Of a DNA stretch of 64,000 nt, positions 45,860-55,509 are shown in pieces; the stretch's first letter is position 1; every line of letters begins with the position of its first letter. The stretch is from JBCDGZ01 sp038750655 (GTDB lineage Bacteria; Bacteroidota; Bacteroidia; Chitinophagales; Saprospiraceae). Under the pieces are notes generated by a model. That model had not been told where the DNA came from. It worked only from the letters and a program-made list of their open reading frames with translations, and searched no databases. A program made the position numbers and the translations under genes. Location of the stretch: the NCBI GenBank assembly GCA_038750655.1, contig JBCDGZ010000009.1, positions 22,078 through 86,077 of the forward strand. The letters are read 5' to 3'.

Positions 45860-46744
45860 ATGTCTTTTAAATCCGAGAAAACTATGGCTCTCAGCGGGCT
45901 GGACTACAGTAATTATTCGACTGAGGAGATCAAAAAGCTATTCGCCGAGCTGCTTGCCGAAGGTATGCACGGTATCTGCTTCAGCGCCTACCTAGAAGGG
46001 CAAAAACCAGGCGATGTATTGACCGAGGAGCAGGTACGACAGCGGATGCTGATTCTTCAGCCTTACACTAAGTGGATTCGTTCTTTTTCTTGTATTGAAG
46101 GGAATGAATGGATTCCAAAAATTGCCAAGGAATTGGGCATCAAAACCCTGGTCGGTGCCTGGCTGGGAAATGATAAGGACAAGAACGAGGAAGAAATCGA
46201 ACAGCTGATTGCGCTGGCGAAGGAGGGGCTTGTCAACATCGCCGCGGTAGGCAATGAAGTTCTTTACCGTAATGACTTGACGGCGGAAGAACTGCTGGGC
46301 TATATCCACCGCGTTAAGGCGGCGCTGCCGGATATTCCGGTGGGTTATGTGGATGCCTACTACGAATTCCGCGACCACCCCGAAATTTCGCAGGCCTGCG
46401 ATGTGATTTTGGCCAATTGCTACCCTTACTGGGAGGGCTGCCATATGGACTATTCACTGGTGTATATGAAGCAGATGTTCCAGCAGGCGGTGCAGGCCGG
46501 AGGCGGTAAGAAGGTGATCATTTCGGAGACGGGCTGGCCCAGCCAGGGCAGCAATTGTAAGGCGGCGGAGCCCGGCGAGCTGAATGCGATGAAGTATTTT
46601 ATCAATGCCCAGCAGTGGTCGGCCGCCGAGGATATTGAGATTTTTTACTTTACTTCTTTTGATGAGTCGTGGAAGGTTGGATCTGAAGGGGATGTAGGCG
46701 CTTATTGGGGTTTGTGGGATCAGAATGGGGAGTTGAAGTTTTAG
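45860..46744 (+). CDS. Cytoplasmic GH17 beta-1,3-glucanase/glucosidase
   Basis: This 294-aa protein has no signal peptide. GH17 marks are acid/base E133 in VGNEVLYR and nucleophile E223 in ISETGWPS, and the ASN-like Y-pocket text ANCYPYWEG. The family hydrolyses beta-1,3-glucan chains; lacking an export signal, it should act on imported oligosaccharides. It begins 23 bp after the MFS transporter gene, with which it is probably cotranscribed. The start at 45860 is preferred; an ATG at 45884 is less likely. Confidence 0.9.
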   Translation: MSFKSEKTMALSGLDYSNYSTEEIKKLFAELLAEGMHGICFSAYLEGQKPGDVLTEEQVRQRMLILQPYTKWIRSFSCIEGNEWIPKIAKELGIKTLVGAWLGNDKDKNEEEIEQLIALAKEGLVNIAAVGNEVLYRNDLTAEELLGYIHRVKAALPDIPVGYVDAYYEFRDHPEISQACDVILANCYPYWEGCHMDYSLVYMKQMFQQAVQAGGGKKVIISETGWPSQGSNCKAAEPGELNAMKYFINAQQWSAAEDIEIFYFTSFDESWKVGSEGDVGAYWGLWDQNGELKF

Positions 46745-46832
46745 TGGGATTATGGGGAGGTAGGACTGGGAACTAAGTGGAAAAAGAGGCTGGGGGTATA
46801 GTTCTGTCTGTGTCGTTTGTTGTACCGTCTGG

Positions 46833-46877
46833 TTTGTATCGTTTGTATCGTACTATTTGTATCGTTTGTATCGTACT
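46833..46877. repeat. Two perfect 22-bp direct repeats
   Basis: Copies at 46833-46854 and 46856-46877 (period 23), each itself holding two TTTGTATCG units. A degenerate unit lies just upstream near 46811-46830. Confidence 0.85.
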
Positions 46878-47168
46878 GGAAAGAGTTGCCCCTTTGAGGG
46901 AGGGCCCACCCACTTGCCACCGCCGCCAATCCGCCTCGCTGAAATTGAAGTCCCGACCATAGCTGGTCAGTCCTTGCGAGGCGAATTGCAAGAATTCCAT
47001 TTCTGCTAAAGATGGCATCTCTTGTCTTTCCAGGCCTTTAGAAGGCAAGAGAAGTATGTCATAAAAGGAGCTGCCAGAGCAATCGACGAAGTGAAAATGC
47101 TAAAGTAGGCAATGGCAACAATCGAAACTAAAAGTAATATACCACAAATTGTTGGAAACAAAAATAAT

Positions 47169-47205
47169 AGCCTAACGTTTTCTAGAAAAATGTAGGCTTT
47201 TTTAT
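47169..47205 (+). terminator. Rho-independent-like terminator
   Basis: AGCCTA (47169-47174) pairs with TAGGCT (47193-47198). An inner TTTTCTAGAAAA palindrome closes the hairpin and a run of six T follows. It would end the GH30-MFS-GH17 transcript. Confidence 0.7.
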
Positions 47206-47265
47206 TGTCTTAGAATACGATAACGACCTAATCAAGCTGTACCTAACAAACAATCTTTATAATCA

Positions 47266-48183
47266 ATGAGCAATTCTCCATCCCTATTATTCGAACACGC
47301 TCCGGCGATCTGCTACTCAGGTTATCGCGAAGGTCAGCAGCCGGGTGGCCCCTACCCTAGCTACGAACAGATCAAAGAGGATTTGTTGATGCTTCACGGG
47401 CATTGGAAATACCTGAGGCTGTACGATTGCGATCCGCACAGTGAACGGGTCCTCCAAGTCATTCACCAGGAGCAACTGGATTTTAAGATGATGCTGGGGG
47501 CCTACATCGTCGCTGAGGCCAATAATCCCAGCTGCCCCTGGGGCGGTGGCGTCTATCCAGAAGAGGTGCTCCAAACCAATCGGATTCAAAACGAACGACA
47601 GGTTCAGCGCCTCATCGAACAGGCCCTGCAATATCCCGACATTATTTCTTCTCTTTCGGTGGGCAATGAGGCCTGCGTGGAGTGGACGGACCACCTCGTG
47701 CCCGTTGAGCGCGTCATTCACTTCGCACAAATGGTGCAAGCCCAGGCTCCCCAGCCCGTCACCTTTTGCGAAAACTATGTCCCCTGGCTCGGCGCTCTCC
47801 AACCGCTGGGCAAGGTCCTTGATTTCCTCTCCATCCACACCTACCCCGTCTGGGAATACAAGAGCATCGATGAGGCCCTGGCCTACACCAAAGACAACTA
47901 TTACACCGTCGCCCAGACCTACCCCAACAAGCCCATCGTCATCACCGAAGCAGGCTGGACAACCAACTCCAACGGCCACGGCATCCCATCAGAGCATGCC
48001 AACGAGCACTTCCAAAAGATTTACTATGACCAATTGATGGAATGGACCAATGCCGAGGGCATCCTGACTTTCATCTTTGAAGCCTTTGATGAACCCTGGA
48101 AAGGCTCCCCCGACCCTTTGGAGCCGGAGAAGCATTGGGGCTTGTATAAAGTGGATCGCCGGGCGAAGGCGGCGGTGCAATAA
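47266..48183 (+). CDS. Second cytoplasmic GH17 glycosidase
   Basis: This 305-aa protein has no signal peptide. GH17 catalytic text: acid/base E135 in SVGNEACVEW and nucleophile E228 in ITEAGWTTN. It shares only the fold-level pattern with the neighbouring GH17, so it is a distant paralog rather than a recent duplication. A different chain length or linkage preference is probable. It appears to be its own transcription unit after the terminator at 47169 and converges with the DUF892 gene (4 bp between stops). Confidence 0.88.
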   Translation: MSNSPSLLFEHAPAICYSGYREGQQPGGPYPSYEQIKEDLLMLHGHWKYLRLYDCDPHSERVLQVIHQEQLDFKMMLGAYIVAEANNPSCPWGGGVYPEEVLQTNRIQNERQVQRLIEQALQYPDIISSLSVGNEACVEWTDHLVPVERVIHFAQMVQAQAPQPVTFCENYVPWLGALQPLGKVLDFLSIHTYPVWEYKSIDEALAYTKDNYYTVAQTYPNKPIVITEAGWTTNSNGHGIPSEHANEHFQKIYYDQLMEWTNAEGILTFIFEAFDEPWKGSPDPLEPEKHWGLYKVDRRAKAAVQ

Positions 48184-48187
48184 GAGG

Positions 48188-48670
48188 CTAGTTAGCCAGC
48201 GATCTGGCGATGAATTCATTCAGCGAAACATCGGTCCTCTTCTCGTCCTCCAGCATTTGACTGAGCTCGGCCTGGATTTGGCTTTTACCTAATGCCTGAG
48301 CAAACAACATACAGCTGTTGTAACCTGCAATATCGTGGTGGTTGATGTGTTGAATAGAAATAGCAATTCCCTGATTGACGATTTCACTGTTTTCCGTGTA
48401 GCCGACCAGCTCGTGGGCCTCATGGATCAGCCCCGCTGTTCCTTCACACTGTTCTCCGTTGGGATCTTCACCAAGTGTGGAGAAAATATTCGCCAATTTT
48501 TGCTGATGCCTTTGATTAGCTTCAATATCTTTTTGTAGGATGAGCTTCAATTCTTCGGCGGTACAAGCCTCGGCCAGTTGTTTAAAAGCCAGCGCCTGCT
48601 GGGTCGCCGCATCATATCGATCTTGTAATTGCTCGATAAATAGATCGTTCAAATTTTGAATCTTCTTCAT
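48188..48670 (-). CDS. Ferritin-like DUF892 (YciE-type) protein
   Basis: Start at MKKIQNLNDLFIEQLQDRYD (48670), preferred over 48733 because family members begin here; this gives 160 aa. Two ferritin-like helix pairs carry conserved acidic residues (DRYDAATQQAL; LIHEAHELVG; QHINHHDIAGYNSC). DUF892 proteins are dinuclear-iron four-helix bundles induced by stress, with no proven enzyme role. It is convergent with the GH17 gene and unrelated to the glucan locus by any visible evidence. Confidence 0.88.
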   Translation of the reverse strand: MKKIQNLNDLFIEQLQDRYDAATQQALAFKQLAEACTAEELKLILQKDIEANQRHQQKLANIFSTLGEDPNGEQCEGTAGLIHEAHELVGYTENSEIVNQGIAISIQHINHHDIAGYNSCMLFAQALGKSQIQAELSQMLEDEKRTDVSLNEFIARSLAN

Positions 48671-48901
48671 GTTCTTATGATTTATGGTTTTATTGGTTGG
48701 TGAAATAGGACTTCCTAATTTCATTCGATCCAAAATTAGGCGTTGAAGAAGGTCGATTTCCTAATATTTGTCAACTGAACCATTGATGTTTATCAGTCCA
48801 GGGCTTGCCTAGTGGTCTTCAAAAAATAGCTGGCTCACCGCTTGATCACTTCAGTGAAGAGGAGATGCTTTTCGTTGCGTAATTGGAGGAAAGACAGGCC
48901 A

Positions 48902-48928
48902 CCGCTGTAGGAGCTTACGCTACAGCGG
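48902..48928 (-). terminator. Stem-loop directly after the VCBS T9SS gene
   Basis: CCGCTGTAG (48902-48910) pairs perfectly with CTACAGCGG (48920-48928). It begins one base after the stop codon of the VCBS gene. No T-run follows. Confidence 0.55.
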
Positions 48929-48929
48929 C

Positions 48930-51900
48930 TTATTCTAGCTTTACAATTCGCTGACTGTACTGCTCCGTTCCGACCAGCATGACCAGCCAATAAATCCCCT
49001 CTGCAAAGGATTGCAGCTGCAGAGTATGCCTTGGCGTACTGACCTGCTCCACCCGGATTCGTTGCCCGAGGGCATTGAAGAGGTGTATCTCGTAATCGAC
49101 GAAGGGGGTTTCGACGATGAGGTGCTCTTGGGCGTGGAGCGGGTTGGGGTATATTTTGATGCCAAGGGCGGCGAGGTCTCGGGTAGCGTTGGGGCAGTCC
49201 AGTAAGATGTCGTAGGAGGCCGTGTCGGTGCAGCCGTTGCTGTCGGTGATGGTCAGTTGGTAGCTGCCAGCGTTGGCCGATAGTTGGGCAGTGGTAGTGC
49301 TATCGCTCCACAGGTATTGATAGGGCGCTGTGCCGCCGGTGGCTTCGATTTCGAGGGTGCCGGCGGCATCGCAGGTTTCGGGGGTGTTGCTGAGGAGCGT
49401 AGCGACGAGCGGTGCGGGCGCTGTGATGGTGAAGAGCAGGGTATCTCGGTGGCCAACGGAGTCGACGATCGTTAGGGTATAGCTGCCGGCGGCCAGGGCG
49501 CTGAGGGCAATGCTGCTGCTGTCGGCAGGCGCTTGGGCAACGAGCTGACCGTCGAGGAAGGCTTCGTAGCTACCGGCTAGCCCACTGATGTCAAAGCTCG
49601 CGGTTCCCGTCGAATCACCGGCGCAGCGCAGCGGGCGGATCAAATTGGCCAATAGCTGCAGGCTGTCAGAAAAGTTGAGGCTGGACACCAGATTATTCTC
49701 GGTGGTATTGGTGATGATCGGCGCATTGAAGTCAAAGAAAATCGCAGCCGTATTTTCAATAATCGTCATCTCACTCAAGCCTTCTTTCGGGCTGATGCGA
49801 AAAGAAACATAGCCGTGACTGAGTGGTTCATTGGTGGTACTATCGGGTAATAGGATATTGCGGAATTCGAAGGTCAGCAGGCCACTGCTGTCCAATGAGG
49901 AAGTGTAAGCATGGCTAGCGCCAATGATTTCTAGGCTATTCCAATCCAGGTTGGCATCCAATTGATCGGTAATGACCACATTAAAGGCCGTATCATTCCC
50001 CGTATTCTGAAACCGAATGGTGTACTCCAGCTCTTCTCCAAACAGGGTATAATTTTCTGGATAATCATCAAGACGATTCGGACTCACCAGCTTATCGTTG
50101 GGATCAATCGCACAGCGGATTCTAGAACTATAGATGTGTTGATTGATATAGGTCGAATCCGCCAGCGTATCGTTTACTTCAACAATCGTTTCAAAGTCAT
50201 AGATCAGACCGGTGGCAAATTTATTAGGCATCTTCAATAGCAGCCCAATTTCTTCTTTACTAAAGGGGTAGAGATTAGAAAAATGCCAGTCTAGCGTATC
50301 GCCATAAATACTGTCGGGATCAATGGAAGCACTGATAAACTCGACATCAGAAGGTTTGACCAGGCGGACCGTACCGCTGGCGATGCGCGTACCCGTATTG
50401 TGATAATCTAACCAAAAAGGAACCTCAAAACTGCAGCGAGTAGGGGCCGAAGTCAGGAAAGGCTCAATACTCAGGGTATCGATAGTAGGGTAAAAACCAA
50501 ACTGGTAGTTGTATTCCTGCGCTGCCGTATCGACGAAGATGTTGTAAGTCATAGAATCCGTAGTTAACTCCCAGAGCGGAGGCGACTGATAGCCAAGCTC
50601 ATAGCTCCCCGGATTAACCACATATCTAAAAATACCCGTCGTATCGGAGAAGGACAATAGGGACAAGGGATTGAGAATGGTCGTAAAATTATTCAAGCCT
50701 CTCTCCAAACTATCCAACTGCTTATTGCGATTTTCATCAAAAAAACAACGGCCCCGAATCACGGGTTGAGCGACGAGGTTTTTGCGCCAATTGAAGGTGT
50801 AATTGTACGGAAAAGAATTCGTAATTGTGTAAAAAATATCAAGGTCAAAATCGCCATCAAAATCACCGACTGCCATTGCGTCAATACGGTTAAAGTCGAT
50901 GGGCTTTTTCATACGGATCTTTTCTACGGGCGCAAAAGTGGCGATAGAATCCTGCAAGCTCCAATACAGATTCTCATCCCCCAAATATCCCAATAACAAA
51001 TCAGGCAAGTAGTCGTTATTGGCATCCATGAGCTGATAGAATTCAATATTTTGCCCTACAGACCAGTTGAGTAAATCGTAACCACTACCATTATTTTGGT
51101 AATACAAAAACTGATTGATGGCCCCGTTAGAGGAGTTGGTCACGATAAAAAAGTCCTGATCATTATCCAGGTCCAGATCGAGATGAGCGATGTATTCTAG
51201 TTTGCGCGAATTGATGGTCAGCAGGGTATTCGGAGTAGAAAAATTTCCCCCAGTATTTTCTATCCAATACAAAACCGTCGTACTCCCGCTGGATCGTTCC
51301 TCATTAAAAACAACATCCATATCCCCATCCTCATCGACATCAGCAATCGCAATATTACTGACGTAGGGGCCAGGATTCTGCGGATCGTAAATCACCCGAT
51401 CCGCCGTATCAAAAAGACCATCACCATTCCTATTTTCAATCCAGCGAATGTCTCGTGATGTTATCCCATTCGATTTCACAATATCCGTATCGCCATCACC
51501 ATCAACGTCCGTTAAAAACACTTGAATGATATGATCTCCCCCACTATAGTCTGCCAGAAAAAAGCTCGACATGGTTCCATCTCCTTCCGCTTCGTACCAT
51601 CCGACATAACGCTCATAATGCATCAGCAAGTCCTCCCTTCCATCGCCATTCATATCCGCTGAATGAATATCCTTTACGGTCCCAAAGTCCGGGCTCTGCA
51701 CCAGCAAACCAACCTCTGTAAACTGAACATCAAAGTCTCCGTCCAGGTCATTACGGTACCAATACACCCCACTGCCTCTGGCCGCCAGCAGATCCATATC
51801 CCCATCCAAATCCACATCAAAGCGATGCAGTAAAGTGGCAACATTCTCCTCTCTAATATCGATCAACTGCTGCACATTTCCGAAGGGCTGCCCCCCGACA

Positions 51901-54900
51901 TTCTGCGTAGCTTTGTAGCGTCCCGCCTGCAACAAGTCCGCGACCCCATCGCCATCAACATCTCCAAACTGCGTATTGGCATACAGCTCTCCTCGATTAA
52001 AATCATTGTAAATACGAGCCTCAGAAAAATCGCCGCGCCCATCCAGGTTTTCAAACCAAACCGTAGAAGTCGCCGCATCTAAATCACCGTCGCCATCCAA
52101 ATCTTCCAGAAAAATATGGGTCAGTCCGGGCTCGACAGAAGAGCTGGTTTCGTCAAAAGAACCGAGCAGCGTCGGCATGCTCAGCGAGTCCGTACCGGGT
52201 ATGCCGGCGTACCAATTCAGGCTAAAGGCAGAGTAAAAGATAGTACCAAACTGCTCGACCAACAAGACATCTTCTGTTCCATCCTGATTGATGTCTCCGA
52301 ACCTTAGCTCTGCTCGACTAGAGACATTACCTAACAAGGAATCAGGTGCAGCGAAACTGGCCGAGCCGTCGTTGAGGATATACTGCAACGGCGTTGCTCC
52401 ATCACCGATGACCCAGGGCAAAGTCCCCCCGCCAATGAAGAGATCAAGGTCATTGTCATTATCAAAATCGATGGCATTGACTCCGTTGATGAGATGAGGA
52501 TAATCGCTGACCAGTTCTTGTCTTGCCGCATAAGTGCCGGAGGCGGGCAGGTATTCATAATAGGCCAGATAGTTCTCGCGGTAGCCGTAGCCGTAGAGGT
52601 CTTCGAAGCCATCGCCATTGAGGTCGGCCGCCTTAAAGTAGTCCAGCCGACTGAAGTTATCATCGATGCTTAGTATGCGGACAGTTTGCAGATTTTCCAG
52701 CTCGTATACCCGCTTATCGACAACAAAATCTAAATCATCATCATTGCCATGATCGAAAAATTGCACCCTCAAATCGCTGGTTTCGTCTTCAGGTAAAAGA
52801 AGGTCACCGATGATCCGTTCACTAGCAAAATTGCCGCGACCGTCGTAGTTTTCTTTCCAGAAAAAGTGGTCTTGTTGTTTACCAAAGTAATCCAAGTCAT
52901 CGTCCCCATCAAAGTCAATATAAGCCCCAAAGCGAATACCATCCTGTGAGTTGATGTAGGCCCGATTGTCGCGATCAAACCCAGTGCTCGTCTGCTCGTA
53001 TTGTACCACAGCATTAGGGTTCCTGAAGCTGCTAGAGGCAGGGTGGTCGTCCCATCCTTGCAAATAGACCAAGTCCTTGAGGCCATCGCCGGAAATATCT
53101 TCATAGAACAAGGTACGAGGCAAAGCTACTCCCTCTAATAAGGACTTGACCTCCGTAAAGCTGCCATTATCGTTCTCTACCCAGTGAATGGTTTGGTTGG
53201 TGGAAAAACTGATGACGAGGTCTTCGTCGCCATCGCCGTCAATATCCTGGGTGCTGATCAGTTCAAAATCATCGGGGTGGCTAAAAATAGCGCCAAGATT
53301 CTCAAAATCTCCATTGTTGAACCGCAAGGCTTTGACGTCCTCTTCATTAGGTGTCGCTTGATAAAAGATGTACGTCTGCCCGTTTTGGTTGAGATCGCTA
53401 GCCATAGGAAAAGTATAGCGCAGCCCAAAGTCTTCAAAAATACTTCTCGGCGCTTGGAGGACACCATTGACATTTTCGATCCAGGCAATGACATTATTCC
53501 CACTAGAAGGATCATTGATGAAAATAATATCCTGGTCACCATCTGCGCCCACATCGGTAGTCGTCAATTTCACCCGGTTGGAAAAAAAGCTGTAACCGCT
53601 GCCTCCAATGCTTTCGCGGGTGAATTGATCATTACCATCATTGCGCCAGTAAGCTAGTTCACCTTCATTCGGTGGTAAGCCCACAAAGTCCAGCTTCCCG
53701 TTGCCGTCAAAGTCTTCCATGAGCGTTACCTCATCGACACCAATGAAAGGGCTCCAAACATTTCTAATATCTGTCAATACCGTCCGGGCCGGGCCAAAGT
53801 CCCCTAGCCCATCCTCGTTGGGATACCAATAAACCGTACTGGCCTGCCCACTCAAAATGTCAAGATCGCCATCGGTATCCCAGTCGACCAGTTTGACAAA
53901 GGCATCATTAAACAGATTGACTTCATTGGTAGTATAGGCCGAAACCAGCTCGGGGGCCGCAAAGACGGGCTTGCCCGGCAAGTTGGCCTGCCACAAAATG
54001 CGATCGCCCTGAGTGACGATGTCCGGCAACCCATCGCCATTAATATCGCCCATATCCATTAGTCGCAAGAATCCGCTGAGATTCAGCGGCGTTTCAGCAG
54101 TGTTGCCATCTGCTTGCCAAACCATGTCCGCCACGCGATAGAGCTTGTTGTTTTGTCGGTAGATAAAATCATCTTTCCCATCACCATCCAAATCCTCGAT
54201 GATCACATTTTCGATAGGCCGGCCCTCCAGGAAAGGCAGCCAGGTACTGTGAATATTATCGGCTTTGCCCTCCAGCCAAAAGACATCACCTTCGTCGTGC
54301 AGCAATACATCTGCAAAGGTATCTTGATTGAGCTGGGCTACAAAGAAGGTAAAGTCCGAGCTGATACTTCCTGCTACAGCATTATAGTCGGACTCAAAAG
54401 TATTATTGATCGTCTTTCTGTACCACCTCAGCGGATCGACTGCATTATCAACCAATAGGAGCAAGTCCCTTTTGTTGTCGTGATCAATATCCAGAAATTC
54501 AATTTTTTTGATGAGTTGGGAAGTACTATTCGAAACATTGATGATGACTTGAGGTGAAGCAAAATTACCCTGTCCATCCAAATGCTCTACCCAATAGAGA
54601 TCAGAAGAACGGCTGAAAAAGACATCGAGGTCGCCATCTTCATCAAAGTCTTCCAAGACTGCATAGTTGATCAGATTGTTGGTACTAGAATTCGTTAGGT
54701 TGGACCGCTGAGTAAAATTGCCCGATCCATCATTTTGGAACCAGGCGATGCTGCGAAAAGTCGTGTTGACCCTCGCCGTTTGACCCATAAAATCCATATC
54801 TCCGTCTTGATCTATATCGGCAAAAGTGAGCGCAGCATCTCCAAGCCTTCCCAAAAAACGAGGGGCCTCGAAAGTCATATTCCCCAGGTTGGGGAGCCAG

Positions 54901-55220
54901 AGTAGAGAGTCCTGATCGTAGGGATTGAAGATGATGTCCAGCGTTCCGTTGGCATCCAAATCATAGAGGTTGACCCGCTCGGCAATACGCCCAAGATACT
55001 CCCCGGCCTCGAAGGTGCCGTCGGCCTGCTGCCGGTACCATTGCATCTCACTCGACAGGATGTCCTTGCGGCCGTCTCCGTCGAGATCTCCAACCTGAAA
55101 TTGTTGAAAAAAGCCCGATTCCGTTAAGCGAATCTCTTCACCAAATTGGGCATTTAAAGGAAAGTATAGGGCCAACAACAGGCCGATTGTAGTGGATATT
55201 TTTCTTATTGACATAGCCAT
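48930..55220 (-). CDS. Giant T9SS-secreted FG-GAP/VCBS repeat protein
   Basis: I place the start at 55220 (MAMSIRKISTTIGLLLALYF, 12 bases after a GGGGAGGA); 55214 is an alternative. The ~2096-aa protein carries a signal peptide and, over about residues 40-1430, roughly 25 FG-GAP/VCBS units with calcium-loop text DxDGDGxxD (DLDGDGRKDILS; DINGDGLPDIV; DVDGDGDTDIVKS). Next come an SdrD-B/CNA-like module, then a T9SS-associated region with CAIDPNDKLVSPNRLDDYPE and YTIRFQNTGNDTAFNVVITD. A SprB-like unit (GTAPYQYLWSDSTTTAQLS) precedes a type A sorting domain ending in SQRIVKLE. It is a likely surface adhesin or matrix protein. It follows the L-domain protein in the same orientation. Confidence 0.85.
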   Translation of the reverse strand: MAMSIRKISTTIGLLLALYFPLNAQFGEEIRLTESGFFQQFQVGDLDGDGRKDILSSEMQWYRQQADGTFEAGEYLGRIAERVNLYDLDANGTLDIIFNPYDQDSLLWLPNLGNMTFEAPRFLGRLGDAALTFADIDQDGDMDFMGQTARVNTTFRSIAWFQNDGSGNFTQRSNLTNSSTNNLINYAVLEDFDEDGDLDVFFSRSSDLYWVEHLDGQGNFASPQVIINVSNSTSQLIKKIEFLDIDHDNKRDLLLLVDNAVDPLRWYRKTINNTFESDYNAVAGSISSDFTFFVAQLNQDTFADVLLHDEGDVFWLEGKADNIHSTWLPFLEGRPIENVIIEDLDGDGKDDFIYRQNNKLYRVADMVWQADGNTAETPLNLSGFLRLMDMGDINGDGLPDIVTQGDRILWQANLPGKPVFAAPELVSAYTTNEVNLFNDAFVKLVDWDTDGDLDILSGQASTVYWYPNEDGLGDFGPARTVLTDIRNVWSPFIGVDEVTLMEDFDGNGKLDFVGLPPNEGELAYWRNDGNDQFTRESIGGSGYSFFSNRVKLTTTDVGADGDQDIIFINDPSSGNNVIAWIENVNGVLQAPRSIFEDFGLRYTFPMASDLNQNGQTYIFYQATPNEEDVKALRFNNGDFENLGAIFSHPDDFELISTQDIDGDGDEDLVISFSTNQTIHWVENDNGSFTEVKSLLEGVALPRTLFYEDISGDGLKDLVYLQGWDDHPASSSFRNPNAVVQYEQTSTGFDRDNRAYINSQDGIRFGAYIDFDGDDDLDYFGKQQDHFFWKENYDGRGNFASERIIGDLLLPEDETSDLRVQFFDHGNDDDLDFVVDKRVYELENLQTVRILSIDDNFSRLDYFKAADLNGDGFEDLYGYGYRENYLAYYEYLPASGTYAARQELVSDYPHLINGVNAIDFDNDNDLDLFIGGGTLPWVIGDGATPLQYILNDGSASFAAPDSLLGNVSSRAELRFGDINQDGTEDVLLVEQFGTIFYSAFSLNWYAGIPGTDSLSMPTLLGSFDETSSSVEPGLTHIFLEDLDGDGDLDAATSTVWFENLDGRGDFSEARIYNDFNRGELYANTQFGDVDGDGVADLLQAGRYKATQNVGGQPFGNVQQLIDIREENVATLLHRFDVDLDGDMDLLAARGSGVYWYRNDLDGDFDVQFTEVGLLVQSPDFGTVKDIHSADMNGDGREDLLMHYERYVGWYEAEGDGTMSSFFLADYSGGDHIIQVFLTDVDGDGDTDIVKSNGITSRDIRWIENRNGDGLFDTADRVIYDPQNPGPYVSNIAIADVDEDGDMDVVFNEERSSGSTTVLYWIENTGGNFSTPNTLLTINSRKLEYIAHLDLDLDNDQDFFIVTNSSNGAINQFLYYQNNGSGYDLLNWSVGQNIEFYQLMDANNDYLPDLLLGYLGDENLYWSLQDSIATFAPVEKIRMKKPIDFNRIDAMAVGDFDGDFDLDIFYTITNSFPYNYTFNWRKNLVAQPVIRGRCFFDENRNKQLDSLERGLNNFTTILNPLSLLSFSDTTGIFRYVVNPGSYELGYQSPPLWELTTDSMTYNIFVDTAAQEYNYQFGFYPTIDTLSIEPFLTSAPTRCSFEVPFWLDYHNTGTRIASGTVRLVKPSDVEFISASIDPDSIYGDTLDWHFSNLYPFSKEEIGLLLKMPNKFATGLIYDFETIVEVNDTLADSTYINQHIYSSRIRCAIDPNDKLVSPNRLDDYPENYTLFGEELEYTIRFQNTGNDTAFNVVITDQLDANLDWNSLEIIGASHAYTSSLDSSGLLTFEFRNILLPDSTTNEPLSHGYVSFRISPKEGLSEMTIIENTAAIFFDFNAPIITNTTENNLVSSLNFSDSLQLLANLIRPLRCAGDSTGTASFDISGLAGSYEAFLDGQLVAQAPADSSSIALSALAAGSYTLTIVDSVGHRDTLLFTITAPAPLVATLLSNTPETCDAAGTLEIEATGGTAPYQYLWSDSTTTAQLSANAGSYQLTITDSNGCTDTASYDILLDCPNATRDLAALGIKIYPNPLHAQEHLIVETPFVDYEIHLFNALGQRIRVEQVSTPRHTLQLQSFAEGIYWLVMLVGTEQYSQRIVKLE

Positions 55221-55465
55221 ACATTTAATTATTGTCCTCCCCATGAATAGGTTCTGAAGGATGACAACATTTCATCAGATAAACGGTACGAAATTGACAC
55301 CATAAGTCCGGATAGACAGCGTGGACGAACCGTTTGAGCAACTGTTGGACAGTTCTCAGGCTCTTTTTAGGTGTGTAGAGGTAGTCTGCTTCTGACGGGC
55401 GGTCCCTTAGGGCCTCGCTGCTAGTCGAGAAGTAGAAATCCGTATAGCCAGGTCGTTAAAACTAA

Positions 55466-55499
55466 TACAAAAAACGGTGTTTTTGGGGAATAAGTCAAG
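55466..55499 (-). promoter_or_regulatory. 34-bp element, copy 2
   Basis: It is 29/34 identical to 58424-58457. Both carry TACAAAA near the left and TTTTGGGGAATAA near the right. This copy lies 11 bases past the L-domain gene stop and 246 bp upstream of the VCBS gene. It is probably a shared regulatory element for both T9SS genes. Confidence 0.55.
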
Positions 55500-55509
55500 C
55501 ATTCATCAT

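Larger units (their letters stand above)
46745..47265. other. 521 bp spacer between the two GH17 genes
   Basis: It contains direct repeats (46833-46877), a terminator (47169-47205) and, on the minus strand, a 91-codon frame at 46773-47048 (MPSLAEMEFLQFASQG then GRDFNFSEADWRRWQ) that resembles no known family. It may be a gene remnant or a small mobile fragment, because the sequence is unlike the flanking genes. The upstream element for the second GH17 gene should lie in the last ~60 bp. Confidence 0.5.

Noticed and set aside
46773..47048. 91-aa minus-strand frame
   Set aside because: No family match recognised and the start overlaps the repeats; kept only as a possible remnant.
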